64,000 nt of DNA, from positions 3,658,001-3,722,000 of the forward strand of contig NZ_CP019304.1 in NCBI RefSeq assembly GCF_001969265.1. The letters are read 5' to 3'. The position numbers were made by a program, and so were the translations under genes. The first letter of the stretch is position 1. Each line of letters opens with the position of its first letter. Shown in pieces: positions 38,165 through 49,581 of the stretch. Under the pieces are notes generated by a model that saw nothing but the letters and a program-made list of their open reading frames with translations, was not told the DNA's origin and did not search any database. Source of the DNA: Arthrobacter sp. QXT-31 (GTDB lineage: Bacteria > Actinomycetota > Actinomycetes > Actinomycetales > Micrococcaceae).

Positions 38165-39709
38165 ATGATCAGCGCCTATACCGGAACCCAGATCAGGGAG
38201 GCTGAAAAGCCCCTGCTGGATTCAGGTATGGGCGCTGTTCTCATGCAGCGGGCAGCCCGTGGCATGGCCGGCGCCGCCATCGCGGAGCTCCGTAGCCGCG
38301 GGCGCCGCCTTTACGGCTCCAGCGTGGTGGTCCTGGCCGGCAAGGGGAACAACGGCGGCGACGGCCTTTTCGCCGCCGCCCACCTTGCCGGGCGGGGTAT
38401 GCGGACGACGGCGGTCCTCGCCTCCGCGGCTGCCCACCCGGACGGCCTGGCCGCCTTCCGGCGCGCCGGCGGCCGGGTCCTGACGCTGACCGACGCGAAC
38501 GCCGGTGAACTGGCAGCGCTGGCCGGCAGGGCCGACGTCGTAATTGATGCTTTTCTGGGAACCGGCGCCCGGGGCGGACTCCGGGAAGCGTCAGCGGAAC
38601 TCGTGTCACGGCTGGCCGGGATGCTGCCTGTTACTGGTCCCCGGGGCATCGTGGTGGCGTGCGACGTGCCCAGCGGCGTGGACGCGGACACCGGCGAGGC
38701 CGCAGGACCCGTGTTGCCGGCGGACATCACCGTCACGTTCGGCGGGGCCAAGGCCGGCCTGCTGGCGGACCCTGGAGCGGATTTCGCCGGCCGGGTGGTG
38801 GTGGTTCCGATCGGCATCGAAGACTCGCTGCCCTGGCCCGCATTGCGGCGTGTCGAAGCCGCCGACCTCGCAACCCTGCTCCCGCGGCCCACGCGCCGCG
38901 CCCACAAGTATTCGCGGGGCGTCCTCGGAGTGGTGGCCGGGTCCCCGGCCTATCCGGGCGCCGCCGTGCTCGCCTGCCGCGGGGCACTCTCCGCCGGCGT
39001 GGGCATGGTCCGCTACGTCGGGCCGCCCGAGGTGGCGGACCTCATCCGCCAGAGCTGCCCCGAGGTGGTCTGCAGCACCGGCACCGTGGCCGAAACGCAT
39101 GTCCAGGCCTGGCTCGTCGGTTCGGGGATGGACGGTTCGGACGAGGAGGAGATGCAGCGCGTCCGCGACGCCGTCGACTCCGGCCTGCCCACCGTGGCCG
39201 ACGCAGGCGCCCTGCCCGTGTTGCCGGACGTGCTGGCCCCGCAGGTGGTGCTGACGCCGCACGCCGGGGAGCTGGCCACCCTGCTGCAGCGCCTCGGCGC
39301 CGACATGGACCGCAAAGCCGTCGAGGCCGCCACCCTCGCCGCCGTGCGCCGCGCCGCCGGGCTGACCGAGGCCACGGTGCTGCTGAAAGGGGCCACCACG
39401 CTGGTGGCATCTCCCTACCAGGACTTCTACAGCCAGGCGGAGGGCACGCCCTGGATGGCCACCGCCGGCAGCGGTGATGTGCTGGCTGGAATCATCGGTG
39501 CGCTGCTCGCCCAGGTGGGGTCCGACGTCGGACGCTTCCGTGCGTTGGCCATCGATCCGGATGAGCGCTGGGCGGCCATTGCCGCCATGGGGGCCAGCCT
39601 GCACGGGATGGCCGGAGCGGCCGCTGCGGCCGGCGGACCCTTGACGGCGGGCCGCATGTCCGACGCCCTACCCGAAATATGGGGTAAAGTCAGCACGCTT
39701 AGTAATTAG
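38165..39709 (+). CDS. nnr: Bifunctional NAD(P)H-hydrate epimerase / ADP-dependent dehydratase
   Basis: Repairs damaged hydrated NAD(P)H. 514 aa with two domains: YjeF_N epimerase (1-225) containing VVLAGKGNNGGDGLFAAAHL and VVACDVPSGVDADTG, and the ribokinase-fold dehydratase (about 235-510) with HKYSRGVLGVVAGSPAYPGAA, VVLTPHAGELATLL and MATAGSGDVLAGIIGALLAQ. All nucleotide-binding motifs are present. It normally lies just before alr in actinobacteria; here alr is 17.8 kb further on. ATG 38165 is preceded by weak Shine-Dalgarno bases. Confidence 0.94.
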   Translation: MISAYTGTQIREAEKPLLDSGMGAVLMQRAARGMAGAAIAELRSRGRRLYGSSVVVLAGKGNNGGDGLFAAAHLAGRGMRTTAVLASAAAHPDGLAAFRRAGGRVLTLTDANAGELAALAGRADVVIDAFLGTGARGGLREASAELVSRLAGMLPVTGPRGIVVACDVPSGVDADTGEAAGPVLPADITVTFGGAKAGLLADPGADFAGRVVVVPIGIEDSLPWPALRRVEAADLATLLPRPTRRAHKYSRGVLGVVAGSPAYPGAAVLACRGALSAGVGMVRYVGPPEVADLIRQSCPEVVCSTGTVAETHVQAWLVGSGMDGSDEEEMQRVRDAVDSGLPTVADAGALPVLPDVLAPQVVLTPHAGELATLLQRLGADMDRKAVEAATLAAVRRAAGLTEATVLLKGATTLVASPYQDFYSQAEGTPWMATAGSGDVLAGIIGALLAQVGSDVGRFRALAIDPDERWAAIAAMGASLHGMAGAAAAAGGPLTAGRMSDALPEIWGKVSTLSN

Positions 39710-39820
39710 CGGAAGGGCCGTGTAATAGTCATACCCAGCCGCTACGGTAAGACCAAGTTCCGTGCAGGTGGTGCGTGAAGACCTGCCGGACGCAGTGTTG
39801 GACGATGTATAGGAGCACGA

Positions 39821-42208
39821 ATGGAAATCTGGCCCGGATCGGCTTACCCGCTGGGAGCCACGTTTGACGGCACGGGAACCAACTTCGCATTGTTCAGCGA
39901 GCACGCAGAAAAGGTGGAACTCTGCCTCTTCGACGAGGACGGCACCGAATCCCGGGTGACGCTCCGGGAAGTGGACGGCTACGTGTGGCACTGCTACCTG
40001 CCGCAGGTGCAGCCCGGGCAAAAGTACGGTTACCGCGTCCATGGGCCGTACAACCCCGCCAACGGCCAGCGCTTCAACCCGAACAAGCTGCTGCTGGACC
40101 CCTACGCCAAGGCCGTCGCCGGCCAGATCGACTGGGACCCGGCGCTGTTCTCTTACAACATGGGCGACCCCTCATCCCGGAATGACGCCGATTCTGCGCC
40201 GCACATGATGATGGGCGTGGTGATCAACCCGTTCTTCGACTGGGACAACGACCAGAACCTGCGCATTCCGTACCACAAGTCGGTTATCTACGAAGCGCAC
40301 GTCAAGGGGCTCACCGAGCTGCACCCGGAAATCCCCGAGGAGCAGCGCGGCACCTACGCCGGCGTAGCGCACCCCGCAGTCATCTCGCACCTGCAGAAGC
40401 TGGGCGTCACCGCGATCGAGCTGATGCCAGTGCACCAGTTCGTCAACGACGGCACGCTGCAGGAGAAGGGTCTGAGCAACTACTGGGGCTACAACACCAT
40501 CGGCTTCTTCGCGCCGCAGAACACCTACAGCTCCACCGGCGACGCAGGCCAGCAGGTCCAGGACTTCAAGGCGATGGTCCGCTCACTGCACCGCGCCGGC
40601 ATTGAGGTCATCCTCGACGTCGTCTACAACCACACCGCCGAAGGCAACCACCTAGGCCCCACGCTGAGCTTCAAGGGCATCGACAACGAGGCGTACTACC
40701 GCCTGGTCGAGGACGACAAGCAGTACTACATGGACTACACCGGCACGGGCAACACACTGAACGTCCGCCAGCCGCATTCCCTGCAGCTGCTGATGGACTC
40801 GCTGCGCTACTGGGTCACCGAGATGCACGTGGACGGGTTCCGCTTCGACCTCGCCGCCGCTTTGGCCCGCGAGTTTTACGACGTCGACCGGCTCTCCACC
40901 TTCTTCGAACTCATCCAGCAGGACCCGGTGGTCTCCCAGGTCAAGCTCATCGCCGAGCCGTGGGACGTCGGCCCCGGTGGTTACCAGGTGGGCAACTTCC
41001 CGCCGCAGTGGACGGAATGGAACGGCAAGTACCGCGACACCGTGCGCGACTTCTGGCGCGGCGAACCGGCCACGCTCGGCGAGTTCGCCTCGCGGATCAC
41101 CGGCTCCGCAGACCTGTACGAGCACTCCGGCCGCCGCCCCGTGGCATCCATCAACTTCGTCACCGCGCACGACGGCTTCACCCTGCGGGACCTGGTCTCC
41201 TACAACGAGAAGCACAACGATGCCAACGGCGAGGAGAACAAGGACGGCGAATCCCACAACCGCTCATGGAACTGCGGTGTGGAGGGTCCCACGGATGACC
41301 CCAAGGTCCTGGCACTCCGTGCACGGCAGCAGCGCAACTTCATCGCCACCATGCTGCTCTCGCAGGGCGTGCCGATGATCGCGCACGGCGATGAGATGGG
41401 CCGAACGCAGCTGGGCAACAACAACGGGTACTGCCAGGACTCGGAGCTGACCTGGATGAACTGGGACAGCGTGGACCAGCCCCTCATCGAATTCACCGCG
41501 GCCGTCAATTCGCTGCGCGCCAAGCACCCCACCTTCCGGCGCAGCCGCTTCTTCGACGGCCGGCCGGTCCGGCGCGGTGAGGGCGAGCGGCTGCCGGACA
41601 TCGTATGGCTCGACCCCGACGGCAACCTCATGCAGCCGGAGGACTGGGACAGCGGCTTCGGCCGATCCGTGGGCATGTTCCTCAACGGCGACGGCATCCA
41701 GGGCCACGACGACCGCGGGCGGCGCATCACGGACGTGAACTTCGTGCTGTACTTCAACGCGCACGACGGCGACGTCGAGTTCACGCTGCCGCCGGACGAA
41801 TACGCCCCGGCCTGGGACATCATCATCGACACCGCTGGCGAAGGGGCAGACTCCGAGCCGGTGAACGCGGGCAGCATGCTGTCCGTTGCGGCCAAGTCCC
41901 TGGTGGTGCTCCGTGCACACAGCGCCCCCGAGGAGGAGCCCGACCATTCCGTGGCTGCTTCGCTGGCCGCACTGACGCAGACCGCCACCGCCGAGACCGC
42001 GGCGCTCACGGCCCCCGCCGTCCCTGAACCGGCCAAGACGAAGAAGCCGGATCCTCAGCTTGGAAAGGCAGCCGAGGAGCGGCCAGCCGGTAATTCTGCT
42101 GCCGCGCCGGCGCACGCGGCCGAGCCGGCGGAAAAGCCCGCCGCCAAGCCCGCGGGTAAACGGACCGGCAACCCCAAGGCGGGCAAGCCTGCAGGGGAGG
42201 GCGCATGA
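39821..42208 (+). CDS. glgX: Glycogen debranching enzyme GlgX/TreX
   Basis: GH13 isoamylase-type enzyme that cuts alpha-1,6 branches of glycogen. 795 aa: N-terminal CBM48-like domain (about 10-110), the GH13 barrel with nucleophile Asp in [15 protein letters not shown], acid Glu in [19 protein letters not shown] and the third Asp in [21 protein letters not shown], then a beta domain and a Pro/Ala/Lys-rich tail of about 60 residues ([15 protein letters not shown]). AGGAG precedes ATG 39821. It overlaps treY by 4 bases and so is the TreX member of a TreXYZ operon making trehalose from glucan. Confidence 0.95.
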   Translation: MEIWPGSAYPLGATFDGTGTNFALFSEHAEKVELCLFDEDGTESRVTLREVDGYVWHCYLPQVQPGQKYGYRVHGPYNPANGQRFNPNKLLLDPYAKAVAGQIDWDPALFSYNMGDPSSRNDADSAPHMMMGVVINPFFDWDNDQNLRIPYHKSVIYEAHVKGLTELHPEIPEEQRGTYAGVAHPAVISHLQKLGVTAIELMPVHQFVNDGTLQEKGLSNYWGYNTIGFFAPQNTYSSTGDAGQQVQDFKAMVRSLHRAGIEVILDVVYNHTAEGNHLGPTLSFKGIDNEAYYRLVEDDKQYYMDYTGTGNTLNVRQPHSLQLLMDSLRYWVTEMHVDGFRFDLAAALAREFYDVDRLSTFFELIQQDPVVSQVKLIAEPWDVGPGGYQVGNFPPQWTEWNGKYRDTVRDFWRGEPATLGEFASRITGSADLYEHSGRRPVASINFVTAHDGFTLRDLVSYNEKHNDANGEENKDGESHNRSWNCGVEGPTDDPKVLALRARQQRNFIATMLLSQGVPMIAHGDEMGRTQLGNNNGYCQDSELTWMNWDSVDQPLIEFTAAVNSLRAKHPTFRRSRFFDGRPVRRGEGERLPDIVWLDPDGNLMQPEDWDSGFGRSVGMFLNGDGIQGHDDRGRRITDVNFVLYFNAHDGDVEFTLPPDEYAPAWDIIIDTAGEGADSEPVNAGSMLSVAAKSLVVLRAHSAPEEEPDHSVAASLAALTQTATAETAALTAPAVPEPAKTKKPDPQLGKAAEERPAGNSAAAPAHAAEPAEKPAAKPAGKRTGNPKAGKPAGEGA

Positions 42209-44517
42209 AAACCCCGGTCTCCACTTACCGGCTGCAGATCAGGAAGGGCTTCACGCTGTTCGACGCGGCCGAAACCGTGCCGTACCTGCGGTCGCTCGGC
42301 GTCGACTGGGTTTACCTTTCACCGATCCTGACCGCCGAGCAGGGATCCGACCACGGCTACGACGTCACCGACCCCTCCGCCATCGACCCCGAGCGCGGCG
42401 GTCCGGAGGGGCTGGCTGCACTCTCCAAGGCAGCCCGCGCTGCCGGCATGGGCGTCCTGATCGACATCGTGCCCAACCACGTCGGCGTCGCCACTCCGGT
42501 GCAAAACCCCTGGTGGTGGTCGCTGCTCAAGGAGGGGCGCCAGTCCCGCTACGCTGAAGCGTTCGACGTCGAGTGGGACCTTGGCGGGGGACGCATCAGG
42601 CTTCCGGTTCTGGGGAGCGACGATGACCTGGACAAGCTCGAAATCAAGGATGGGGAGCTGCGGTACTACGACCACCGCTTCCCCCTCGCTGACGGCACCT
42701 ACACCGAAGGCGACGCACCGCGGGACGTCCACGCCCGGCAGCACTATGAACTCATGGGCTGGCGGCGCGCGGACAACGAGCTGAACTACCGGCGCTTCTT
42801 TGCGGTCAACACTCTCGCCGGCGTCCGTGTGGAGCTGCCCGCCGTTTTCGACGAGGCGCATCAGGAGGTTGTGCGCTGGTTCCGCGAGGGGCTCGCGGAC
42901 GGCCTTCGGATCGACCACCCGGACGGCCTGGCCGACCCCGAGGGTTACCTGAAGCGGCTGCGCGGGGCCACCGGCGGCGCCTACCTGCTGATCGAAAAGA
43001 TCCTCGAGCCGGGGGAACAGCTGCCGGCCAGCTTCGAATGCGAAGGCACCACCGGCTACGACGCCCTCGCCGACGTCGACCGCGTCCTCGTCGATCCTCG
43101 TGGCCAGGAGCCGCTGGACCGGCTGGACGCGTCGCTGCGCGGCGGTGAGCCCGCCGACTATGAGGACATGATCCGCGGAACCAAGCGCCGGATCACCGAC
43201 GGTATCCTCCACTCGGAAATCCTGCGGCTGACCCGGCTGGTTCCGGGCGACGCGGGGCTGTCCGCCGATGCCGCGGCAGACGCGATCGCCGAGATCATCG
43301 CCGCCTTCCCGGTCTACCGGACCTACCTGCCGGAGGGTGCCGAGGTGCTGAAGGAAGCCTGCGAGCTTGCGGCCCGCAGGCGGCCGGAACTCGACCAGAC
43401 CATCCAGGTGCTGCAGCCGCTGCTGCTGGACACCGAACTGGAGCTGGCCCGGCGTTTCCAGCAGACCTCGGGAATGGTCATGGCCAAGGGCGTGGAGGAC
43501 ACCGCGTTCTTCCGCTTCAACCGTCTTGGGACGCTCACGGAAGTGGGCGCCGATCCCACCGAGTTCTCCGTGGAGCCCGATGAGTTCCATGCCCGGATGG
43601 TACGCCGGCAGGCCGAGCTGCCGTTGTCCATGACGACGCTCAGCACGCACGACACCAAGCGCAGCGAGGACACCCGGGCGCGGATCTCGGTCATCTCCGA
43701 GGTTGCCGGCGAATGGGAAAAGGCGCTGGGCCGGCTGCGGGAACTGGCCCCGCTGCCTGACGGCCCGTTGTCGGCACTGCTCTGGCAGGCCGTCGCCGGC
43801 GCCTGGCCCGCCAGCCGGGAACGCCTCCAGTACTACGCGATGAAGGCCGCGCGCGAAGCCGCAAACTCGACCAGCTGGACCGATCCGGATCCCGCGTTTG
43901 AGGAGAAGCTGACCGCCGCCGTCGACGCTGTGTTCGACAACCCTGCGGTGCAGGCCGAGGTGGAGGCCCTCGTGGAGCTCCTGGAACCGCATGGTGCCTC
44001 GAACTCGCTGGCGGCAAAGCTCGTGCAACTGACCATGCCCGGAGTTCCGGACGTGTACCAGGGCACGGAGTTCTGGGACCGGTCGCTGACGGATCCGGAC
44101 AACCGGCGCCCATTCAGCTTTGACGACCGCCGCGCCGCCCTGGAGCAGCTGGACGCGGGCGAGCTGCCGGCGTCGTTCACGGATCAGGCCGCCAAGCTGC
44201 TGGTGACCTCGCGGGCCCTGCGGCTGCGCCGCGACCGGCCGGAACTATTCACCGGCTACAGCCCGGTCCGGGCCAGCGGCCCTGCCGCCGGGCACCTGCT
44301 CGGGTTCGACCGGGGCGGAGCACTCACCCTGGTCACCCGGCTGCCCTACGGACTGGAACGGTCGGGCGGGTGGCGGGACACCGCCGTCGAACTTAAGACC
44401 GCCATGAAGGACGAACTGACCGGTACCGGCTACGGACCGGGGACCGTGGAGATCGCTGACATCTTCCGGACCTACCCCGTGGCGCTGCTGGTAGCGCAGA
44501 CTGGAGGAGAGTCATGA
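42205..44517 (+). CDS. treY: Maltooligosyltrehalose synthase TreY
   Basis: Turns the reducing-end alpha-1,4 bond of a maltooligosaccharide into alpha,alpha-1,1, giving maltooligosyltrehalose. 770 aa. The family start [40 protein letters not shown] and the GH13 residues Asp in [19 protein letters not shown], Glu in [15 protein letters not shown] and Asp in [14 protein letters not shown] are present. It overlaps both neighbours by 4 bases (ATGA), so translation of the three genes is coupled. Length and motifs are normal. Confidence 0.96.
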   Translation: MKTPVSTYRLQIRKGFTLFDAAETVPYLRSLGVDWVYLSPILTAEQGSDHGYDVTDPSAIDPERGGPEGLAALSKAARAAGMGVLIDIVPNHVGVATPVQNPWWWSLLKEGRQSRYAEAFDVEWDLGGGRIRLPVLGSDDDLDKLEIKDGELRYYDHRFPLADGTYTEGDAPRDVHARQHYELMGWRRADNELNYRRFFAVNTLAGVRVELPAVFDEAHQEVVRWFREGLADGLRIDHPDGLADPEGYLKRLRGATGGAYLLIEKILEPGEQLPASFECEGTTGYDALADVDRVLVDPRGQEPLDRLDASLRGGEPADYEDMIRGTKRRITDGILHSEILRLTRLVPGDAGLSADAAADAIAEIIAAFPVYRTYLPEGAEVLKEACELAARRRPELDQTIQVLQPLLLDTELELARRFQQTSGMVMAKGVEDTAFFRFNRLGTLTEVGADPTEFSVEPDEFHARMVRRQAELPLSMTTLSTHDTKRSEDTRARISVISEVAGEWEKALGRLRELAPLPDGPLSALLWQAVAGAWPASRERLQYYAMKAAREAANSTSWTDPDPAFEEKLTAAVDAVFDNPAVQAEVEALVELLEPHGASNSLAAKLVQLTMPGVPDVYQGTEFWDRSLTDPDNRRPFSFDDRRAALEQLDAGELPASFTDQAAKLLVTSRALRLRRDRPELFTGYSPVRASGPAAGHLLGFDRGGALTLVTRLPYGLERSGGWRDTAVELKTAMKDELTGTGYGPGTVEIADIFRTYPVALLVAQTGGES

Positions 44518-46322
44518 CGAGCACAGGCCAGGCAACCTATCCGCGTGAAGCAGCAAAGCCCGTGCAGGGACCTGAGCGCTTTGACGTCTGGGCGCCCGAG
44601 GCCAAGTCCGTGACGCTGCTGGCCGGCGGGGAGCGCTATGCCATGCAGCGCAGGTCGGGCACCGGGCCGGAGCACGAGGGCTGGTGGACGGCTCCCGAGG
44701 CGCCGGCAAGCGGCGAGGCGGACTACGGGTACCTTCTGGACGGCGACGAAACGCCGCTGCCGGATCCGCGGACCCGGCGCCAGCCGGAGGGCGTGCACGC
44801 GCTGTCCCGCACGTTCGACCCCGGCGCGCACCAGTGGCAGGAGGACGGCTGGCAGGGCAGGGAACTGCAGGGGGCGGTCATCTACGAGCTGCACCTCGGC
44901 ACGTTCACGCCCGAAGGGACGCTGGATGCCGCCGCCGGCAAGCTGGACTACCTGGCCGGCCTGGGCGTGGACTTCATCGAACTGCTGCCGGTGAACGCGT
45001 TCAACGGCACGCACAACTGGGGCTACGACGGCGTGCAGTGGTTCGCCGTCCACGAGGCCTACGGCGGACCGGAGGCGTACCAGCGGTTCGTGGACGCGGC
45101 CCACTCCGCAGGCCTCGGCGTGATCCAGGACGTGGTCTACAACCACCTCGGACCCAGCGGGAACTACCTGCCGCGGTTCGGGCCCTACCTCAAGCACGGC
45201 GAGGGCAACACGTGGGGCGACTCCGTGAACCTGGACGGAGACGGGTCCGATCATGTGCGCCGGTACATCCTGGACAACCTGGCCATGTGGCTGCGCGACT
45301 ACAGGGTGGACGGCCTGCGTTTGGACGCTGTCCATGCCCTCAAGGACGAACGCGCCGTCCATATCCTGGAGGACTTCGGGGCGCTGGCGGACCAGATTTC
45401 CGCTGAGGTGGGGCGGCCGCTGACGCTCATTGCCGAGTCGGACCTCAACAACCCGCGGCTGCTGTATCCGCGGGACGTCAACGGGTACGGGCTGGAAGGG
45501 CAGTGGAGCGACGACTTCCACCACGCCGTCCACGTTAACGTCACCGGCGAAACCACGGGCTACTACAGCGACTTCGACTCGCTCGCGGCCCTGGCCAAGG
45601 TGCTTCGGGACGGTTTCTTCCACGACGGCAGCTACTCCAGTTTCCGCGGCCGGCACCATGGCAGGCCGATCAATTTCAGCGCCGTCCACCCGGCCGCCCT
45701 GGTGGTCTGCTCGCAGAACCACGACCAGATCGGCAACCGCGCCACCGGGGACAGGCTCTCCCAGAGCCTGCCGTACGGGAGCCTCGCGCTGGCCGCTGTG
45801 CTGACGCTGACGGGGCCCTTCACCCCGATGCTGTTCATGGGGGAGGAATACGGTGCCAGCACGCCGTGGCAGTTCTTCACCTCCCACCCCGAACCGGAGC
45901 TCGGCAAGGCCACCGCGGAAGGCCGGATCAGGGAGTTCGAGCGCATGGGGTGGGATCCCGCCGTCGTGCCCGATCCGCAGGATCCGGAGACGTTCCGCCG
46001 CTCCAAGCTGGACTGGGCGGAAGCCGCCGAAGGCGACCACGCACGGCTGCTGGAACTGTACCGTTCCCTCACCGCGCTGCGCCGCTCGACGCCGGACCTC
46101 ACCAAGCTGGGCTTCGAGGACACCCAGGTGGAGTTCGACGAGGACGCCCGCTGGCTGCGGTTCCGGCGCGGCAGCGTGCAGGTGCTGCTCAACTTCTCCG
46201 AGCAGCCGGTGAGCCTGGACGGGGCGGGCAGGGCCCTGCTGCTGGCCACCGACGACGCCGCCCGGCTGGAAGGTGAACGTGCGGAGCTCGGGCCGCTGAG
46301 CGCCGCCGTCGTGAGTGACTGA
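44514..46322 (+). CDS. treZ: Maltooligosyltrehalose trehalohydrolase TreZ
   Basis: Releases free trehalose from maltooligosyltrehalose. 602 aa. N-terminal domain [20 protein letters not shown], then the GH13 barrel: [40 protein letters not shown], Asp in [15 protein letters not shown], Glu in [13 protein letters not shown] and Asp in [19 protein letters not shown] 44514 overlaps the end of treY. A large hairpin follows, closing the operon. Trehalose made this way serves as a stress protectant and, in some actinobacteria, as glycolipid precursor. Confidence 0.96.
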   Translation: MTSTGQATYPREAAKPVQGPERFDVWAPEAKSVTLLAGGERYAMQRRSGTGPEHEGWWTAPEAPASGEADYGYLLDGDETPLPDPRTRRQPEGVHALSRTFDPGAHQWQEDGWQGRELQGAVIYELHLGTFTPEGTLDAAAGKLDYLAGLGVDFIELLPVNAFNGTHNWGYDGVQWFAVHEAYGGPEAYQRFVDAAHSAGLGVIQDVVYNHLGPSGNYLPRFGPYLKHGEGNTWGDSVNLDGDGSDHVRRYILDNLAMWLRDYRVDGLRLDAVHALKDERAVHILEDFGALADQISAEVGRPLTLIAESDLNNPRLLYPRDVNGYGLEGQWSDDFHHAVHVNVTGETTGYYSDFDSLAALAKVLRDGFFHDGSYSSFRGRHHGRPINFSAVHPAALVVCSQNHDQIGNRATGDRLSQSLPYGSLALAAVLTLTGPFTPMLFMGEEYGASTPWQFFTSHPEPELGKATAEGRIREFERMGWDPAVVPDPQDPETFRRSKLDWAEAAEGDHARLLELYRSLTALRRSTPDLTKLGFEDTQVEFDEDARWLRFRRGSVQVLLNFSEQPVSLDGAGRALLLATDDAARLEGERAELGPLSAAVVSD

Positions 46323-46363
46323 ACCCCGGCTCTAGCCGCATGGCAGGCGTCCACCGCCGTCTT

Positions 46364-46409
46364 GGGGAAGGCGTCCACCTCCGGTGACCGGATGGTGGAC
46401 GCCTTCCCC
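46364..46409. terminator. Hairpin between treZ and the aldo/keto reductase gene
   Basis: Perfect 16-bp inverted repeat GGGGAAGGCGTCCACC (46364-46379) and its complement (46394-46409), loop of 14 bases. No T tract. Part of the left arm (GGCGTCCACC) is also repeated at 46345-46354. Likely the end of the treXYZ transcript. Confidence 0.6.
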
Positions 46410-46441
46410 GCTGCCCGGACGCGGCTGGCAGGATGGAGCGC

Positions 46442-47482
46442 ATGACTTATGTGGCCTCGGACACCCGCTACAGCACCATGCCCTACCGCCGCGTCGGACG
46501 CAGCGGGCTGAAACTGCCGGCCATCTCGCTGGGCCTGTGGCACAACTTCGGGGACGACAAGCGTTTCGACGAACAGCGCGCCATCCTGCGCCGCGCCTTC
46601 GACCTCGGCGTCACGCACTTCGACCTCGCCAACAACTACGGGCCGCCGGACGGATCCGCGGAAACCAACTTCGGCCGCCACCTGCAGGACGACTTCAGGC
46701 CCTACCGCGACGAGCTGGTGATCTCCACCAAGGCGGGCTACCACATGTGGCCCGGTCCGTACGGCGAGTGGGGCTCCCGGAAGTACCTGATCTCCAGCCT
46801 GGACCAGTCGCTGCAGCGGATGGGCCTGGACTACGTGGACATCTTCTACAGCCACCGCCCGGACCCGGAGACGCCCCTGGAGGAGACCATGGGCGCGCTG
46901 GACTACGCGGTCCGCTCAGGCAAGGCCCTGTACGCGGGCATCTCCTCCTACACCCCGGAGCAGACGCTCGAGGCCGCCCGCATCCTGAAGGAACTGGGCA
47001 CGCCGCTGCTCATCCACCAGCCCAGCTACTCAATGCTGAACCGCTGGACCGAGGACGGCTCGCCGAACCTCTACGAGGCGCTGGACCAGGTGGGCGCCGG
47101 CTGCATCGCGTTCTCACCGCTGGCCCAGGGCATGCTGACCGACCGATACCTCAACGGCGTGCCCGCCGACTCCCGCGCGGCCAAGGCACGGTTCCTTTCC
47201 GAATCGGCCCTCACGGAGGACAAGCTGGACAGGGTCCGCGGGCTGAACGCCATCGCCGCCGGCCGCGGACAGTCGCTCGCGCAGATGGCCATCGCCTGGA
47301 TCCTCCGCGACCAGCCCAAGGGCTCCCCGGTGACCTCGGCGCTCATCGGTGCATCCAGCGTCAGGCAGCTCGAGGACAGCCTGGCCGCCGTCGACAATCT
47401 GGAATTCAGCGCCGGGGAGCTGACCGCGATCGACGAGTTCGCCGTCGAATCCGACATCAACCTCTGGGCACAGCGGGTCTGA
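46442..47482 (+). CDS. Aldo/keto reductase, YghZ/GpR-like
   Basis: NADPH-dependent reductase of the aldo/keto family, close to E. coli YghZ (L-glyceraldehyde-3-phosphate reductase). 346 aa from ATG 46442 (GGATGGAG upstream); ATG 46433 is an alternative. The catalytic tetrad is visible: Asp and Tyr in THFDLANNYGPPDGSAE, Lys in ISTKAGYHMWPG and His in IFYSHRPDPETPLEET. C-terminal cofactor binding shows ALIGASSVRQLEDSLAA. The family has broad substrate range, so the true substrate (methylglyoxal or others) is unknown. Confidence 0.88.
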   Translation: MTYVASDTRYSTMPYRRVGRSGLKLPAISLGLWHNFGDDKRFDEQRAILRRAFDLGVTHFDLANNYGPPDGSAETNFGRHLQDDFRPYRDELVISTKAGYHMWPGPYGEWGSRKYLISSLDQSLQRMGLDYVDIFYSHRPDPETPLEETMGALDYAVRSGKALYAGISSYTPEQTLEAARILKELGTPLLIHQPSYSMLNRWTEDGSPNLYEALDQVGAGCIAFSPLAQGMLTDRYLNGVPADSRAAKARFLSESALTEDKLDRVRGLNAIAAGRGQSLAQMAIAWILRDQPKGSPVTSALIGASSVRQLEDSLAAVDNLEFSAGELTAIDEFAVESDINLWAQRV

Positions 47483-47661
47483 ACGGGACGTCCAAAAAGA
47501 AGCGCGTAATCAAGCGGCCGGGGACGGCGGGAACAAAGCCGGCCCCGGCCGTGTTTGGTTAGACTGATAAACGCGCCGCGTGGCGCGGTGCCCGTCAGCC
47601 GCCGTCGTACAACAGGGTATTGACGCGCAGGGCACATGAAGTTTGTTCTCAAAGGAGTTCC

Positions 47662-48747
47662 GTGTCTTCGAATCCGATTCGTGTAGCTATTGTCGGTGTG
47701 GGTAACTGTGCCGCTTCGCTGGTTCAGGGTGTCCATTACTACCGGGATGCTGACCCGCGGGCCACGATTCCGGGTCTGATGCATGTGGAGTTCGGCAGGT
47801 ACCACGTCCGTGATGTGCAGTTCGTGGCCGCGTTTGATGTGGACGGCAAGAAGGTCGGCCATGATCTGGCGGATGCGATCCTGGCCAGTGAGAACAACAC
47901 GATCAAGCTGGCCGAGGTCCCGCCGACCGGTGTGACGGTGCAGCGCGGCCACACCCTGGACGGGTTGGGCCGGTACTACCTGGAGACGATTGAGCAGTCC
48001 ACCGAGGAGCCTGTTGACGTGGTCCAGGCGCTCAAGGACGCGCAGGTGGATGTCATGGTGTGCTACCTGCCGGTGGGGTCGCAGGAGGCTGCGGAGTTCT
48101 ACGCGCAGTGCGCGATCGATGCCGGGGTGGCGTTCGTGAACGCTTTGCCGGTGTTCATCGCCGGCACCAAAGAGTGGGCTGACAAGTTCACCGCAGCCGG
48201 TGTCCCGATCGTGGGCGATGACATCAAGAGCCAGATCGGTGCCACCATCACGCACCGCGTCATGGCGAAGCTGTTCGAGGACCGGGGTGTGACGCTGGAC
48301 CGGACGTACCAGCTGAACGTGGGCGGGAACATGGACTTCAAGAACATGCTGGAGCGTGACCGGCTGGAGTCAAAGAAGATTTCCAAGACCCAGGCCGTGA
48401 CCTCGAACGTCGAGGCCGAGCTGTCGGCCAAGGATGTGCACATCGGTCCGTCCGATTATGTGCAGTGGCTTGATGACCGGAAGTGGGCGTTTGTGCGCCT
48501 GGAGGGCCGGAACTTCGGTGACGCGCCGGTGTCTTTGGAGTACAAGCTGGAGGTGTGGGACTCGCCGAACTCGGCCGGTGTGATCATTGATGCGATCCGT
48601 GCGGCGAAGATCGGCCTGGACCGGGGCATCGGCGGTCCGCTGGTCTCGGCGTCGAGCTACTTCATGAAGTCCCCGCCGGAGCAGTTCAACGACGACCTCG
48701 CCCGCGAAAAGGTCGAGGCCTTCATCCGCGGCGACCTCGACCGCTAA
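47662..48747 (+). CDS. ino1: Inositol-3-phosphate synthase
   Basis: Converts glucose-6-phosphate to D-myo-inositol-3-phosphate, the precursor of phosphatidylinositol and mycothiol. 361 aa from GTG 47662, with AAAGGAG upstream ([20 protein letters not shown]). NAD-binding GVGNCAASL, the [15 protein letters not shown] and [22 protein letters not shown] blocks, and [19 protein letters not shown] match the actinobacterial type. The codons use more T than in neighbours, as in glmS. Its product is the acceptor for MshA, encoded 4.5 kb downstream. A set of 32-bp repeats follows 10 bases after the stop. Confidence 0.95.
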   Translation: MSSNPIRVAIVGVGNCAASLVQGVHYYRDADPRATIPGLMHVEFGRYHVRDVQFVAAFDVDGKKVGHDLADAILASENNTIKLAEVPPTGVTVQRGHTLDGLGRYYLETIEQSTEEPVDVVQALKDAQVDVMVCYLPVGSQEAAEFYAQCAIDAGVAFVNALPVFIAGTKEWADKFTAAGVPIVGDDIKSQIGATITHRVMAKLFEDRGVTLDRTYQLNVGGNMDFKNMLERDRLESKKISKTQAVTSNVEAELSAKDVHIGPSDYVQWLDDRKWAFVRLEGRNFGDAPVSLEYKLEVWDSPNSAGVIIDAIRAAKIGLDRGIGGPLVSASSYFMKSPPEQFNDDLAREKVEAFIRGDLDR

Positions 48748-48757
48748 ACCCCCACCC

Positions 48758-48842
48758 GACGCTCTATCACTTCCTGCAGGTTTCGGGCCGACGCCCTATT
48801 ACTCCCTGCAGGTTTTGACACGATGCTCTCTCACCTCCGGGG
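48758..48842 (+). repeat. 32-bp tandem repeats after ino1 (three units)
   Basis: Units start at 48758, 48790 and 48822; the first two are 32 bp long, with cores TCTATCACTTCCTGC and CCTATTACTCCCTGC. The third (TCTCTCACCTCC) runs into a G tract. The third unit also forms a stem with downstream sequence: CGATGCTC (48821-48828) and GAGCATCG (48847-48854), which could end the converging MerR gene transcript. Same family as 50157-50240 and 51235-51512. Confidence 0.75.
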
Positions 48843-48858
48843 GGGGGAGCATCGCGCG

Positions 48859-49482
48859 TTAAGCCTCGTTTTCGTAGCGCCGGATCGCGTGGCTGGCATG
48901 CGCGAGTGCCAGCAGCTTCAGGACCAGCTGGCCGTGCAGGTGCATGCCGACGGCCGCCGTCATGATCAGCTGGTTTACGTCCTCCGGCTCGGTCGTGGCC
49001 GAAATGTTCACGGCGGCAATGGCGTCCACCGCCTCGCTGTAGGCGTCGAGCAACTCAGCCGTGACGGGTACGCCGAGGTCTTCCATGAGGACCAGCTGGG
49101 CATTGAGGGCATTCCTGGCGTCGCTCGGCACGTCCGGCCAGTTCCGGAAACGTACGACGGCGTCACCCGCCGGCGTCCGCACGTCACCGTGCTCTGTGCT
49201 CACCTCATCGAGGCCCAGCACCGTACGTTGCACCGCGGCCAAGACCTCAAGGCGGGGTTCGCCGTCGTCGGCCATTCTGACCAGGGAACTGATCTTGGCG
49301 ATGGGCAGCCCTACCACGTTCCGCAGCGCCTGAATCAGTTCCAGCCGGCTCACGTGCTGTTCCGAATACTCGGCCCGGGTGGCGTGGACTGCACGGCCGG
49401 CGGGCAGCAGCCCTTCCCGGAGGTAGAACTTGATGCTGGCAGGGGAAACCCCTGTCCGCTCGCTGAGCTCCTTCAGCTGCAT
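48859..49482 (-). CDS. MerR-family transcriptional regulator
   Basis: 207-aa regulator. Residues 1-70 are a MerR winged helix: MQLKELSERTGVSPASIKFY, LREGLLPAGR and YSEQHVSRLELIQALRNVVG. The C-terminal part (about 85-200) is helical, without the Cys residues of metal sensors, so it may bind a small molecule. ATG 49482 has GGAG at the right distance; ATG 49515 is possible. The frame is open to 50169 but that is antisense to the DUF2306 gene. It is divergent from that gene and probably controls it and itself through palindromes at 49552-49574. Confidence 0.85.
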   Translation of the reverse strand: MQLKELSERTGVSPASIKFYLREGLLPAGRAVHATRAEYSEQHVSRLELIQALRNVVGLPIAKISSLVRMADDGEPRLEVLAAVQRTVLGLDEVSTEHGDVRTPAGDAVVRFRNWPDVPSDARNALNAQLVLMEDLGVPVTAELLDAYSEAVDAIAAVNISATTEPEDVNQLIMTAAVGMHLHGQLVLKLLALAHASHAIRRYENEA

Positions 49483-49551
49483 GTCCGCTCCGTTCCCCGG
49501 CGGCAATCGACTCATTGGATAGTTGCTGCGCCGCTGGCTATCTTGATTTAC

Positions 49552-49574
49552 AGCACTGGATAGTGCTTCTATCC
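49552..49574 (+). promoter_or_regulatory. Overlapping palindromes between merR-like and DUF2306 genes
   Basis: AGCACT-GGAT-AGTGCT (49552-49567) overlaps GGATAG-TGCTT-CTATCC (49558-49574). TTGATT (49543-49548) and TATCCT (49570-49575) flank them at a spacing of 21 bases, close to the long spacers of MerR-controlled promoters. TATCCT is 6 bases before ATG 49582, so the DUF2306 mRNA could be leaderless. Confidence 0.45.
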
Positions 49575-49581
49575 TAGGGGT

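Noticed and set aside
42319..44028. 569-aa minus-strand frame opposite treY (and a 522-aa one opposite treZ)
   Set aside because: Antisense to well-defined GH13 genes with intact catalytic residues; composition typical of codon-bias shadows.
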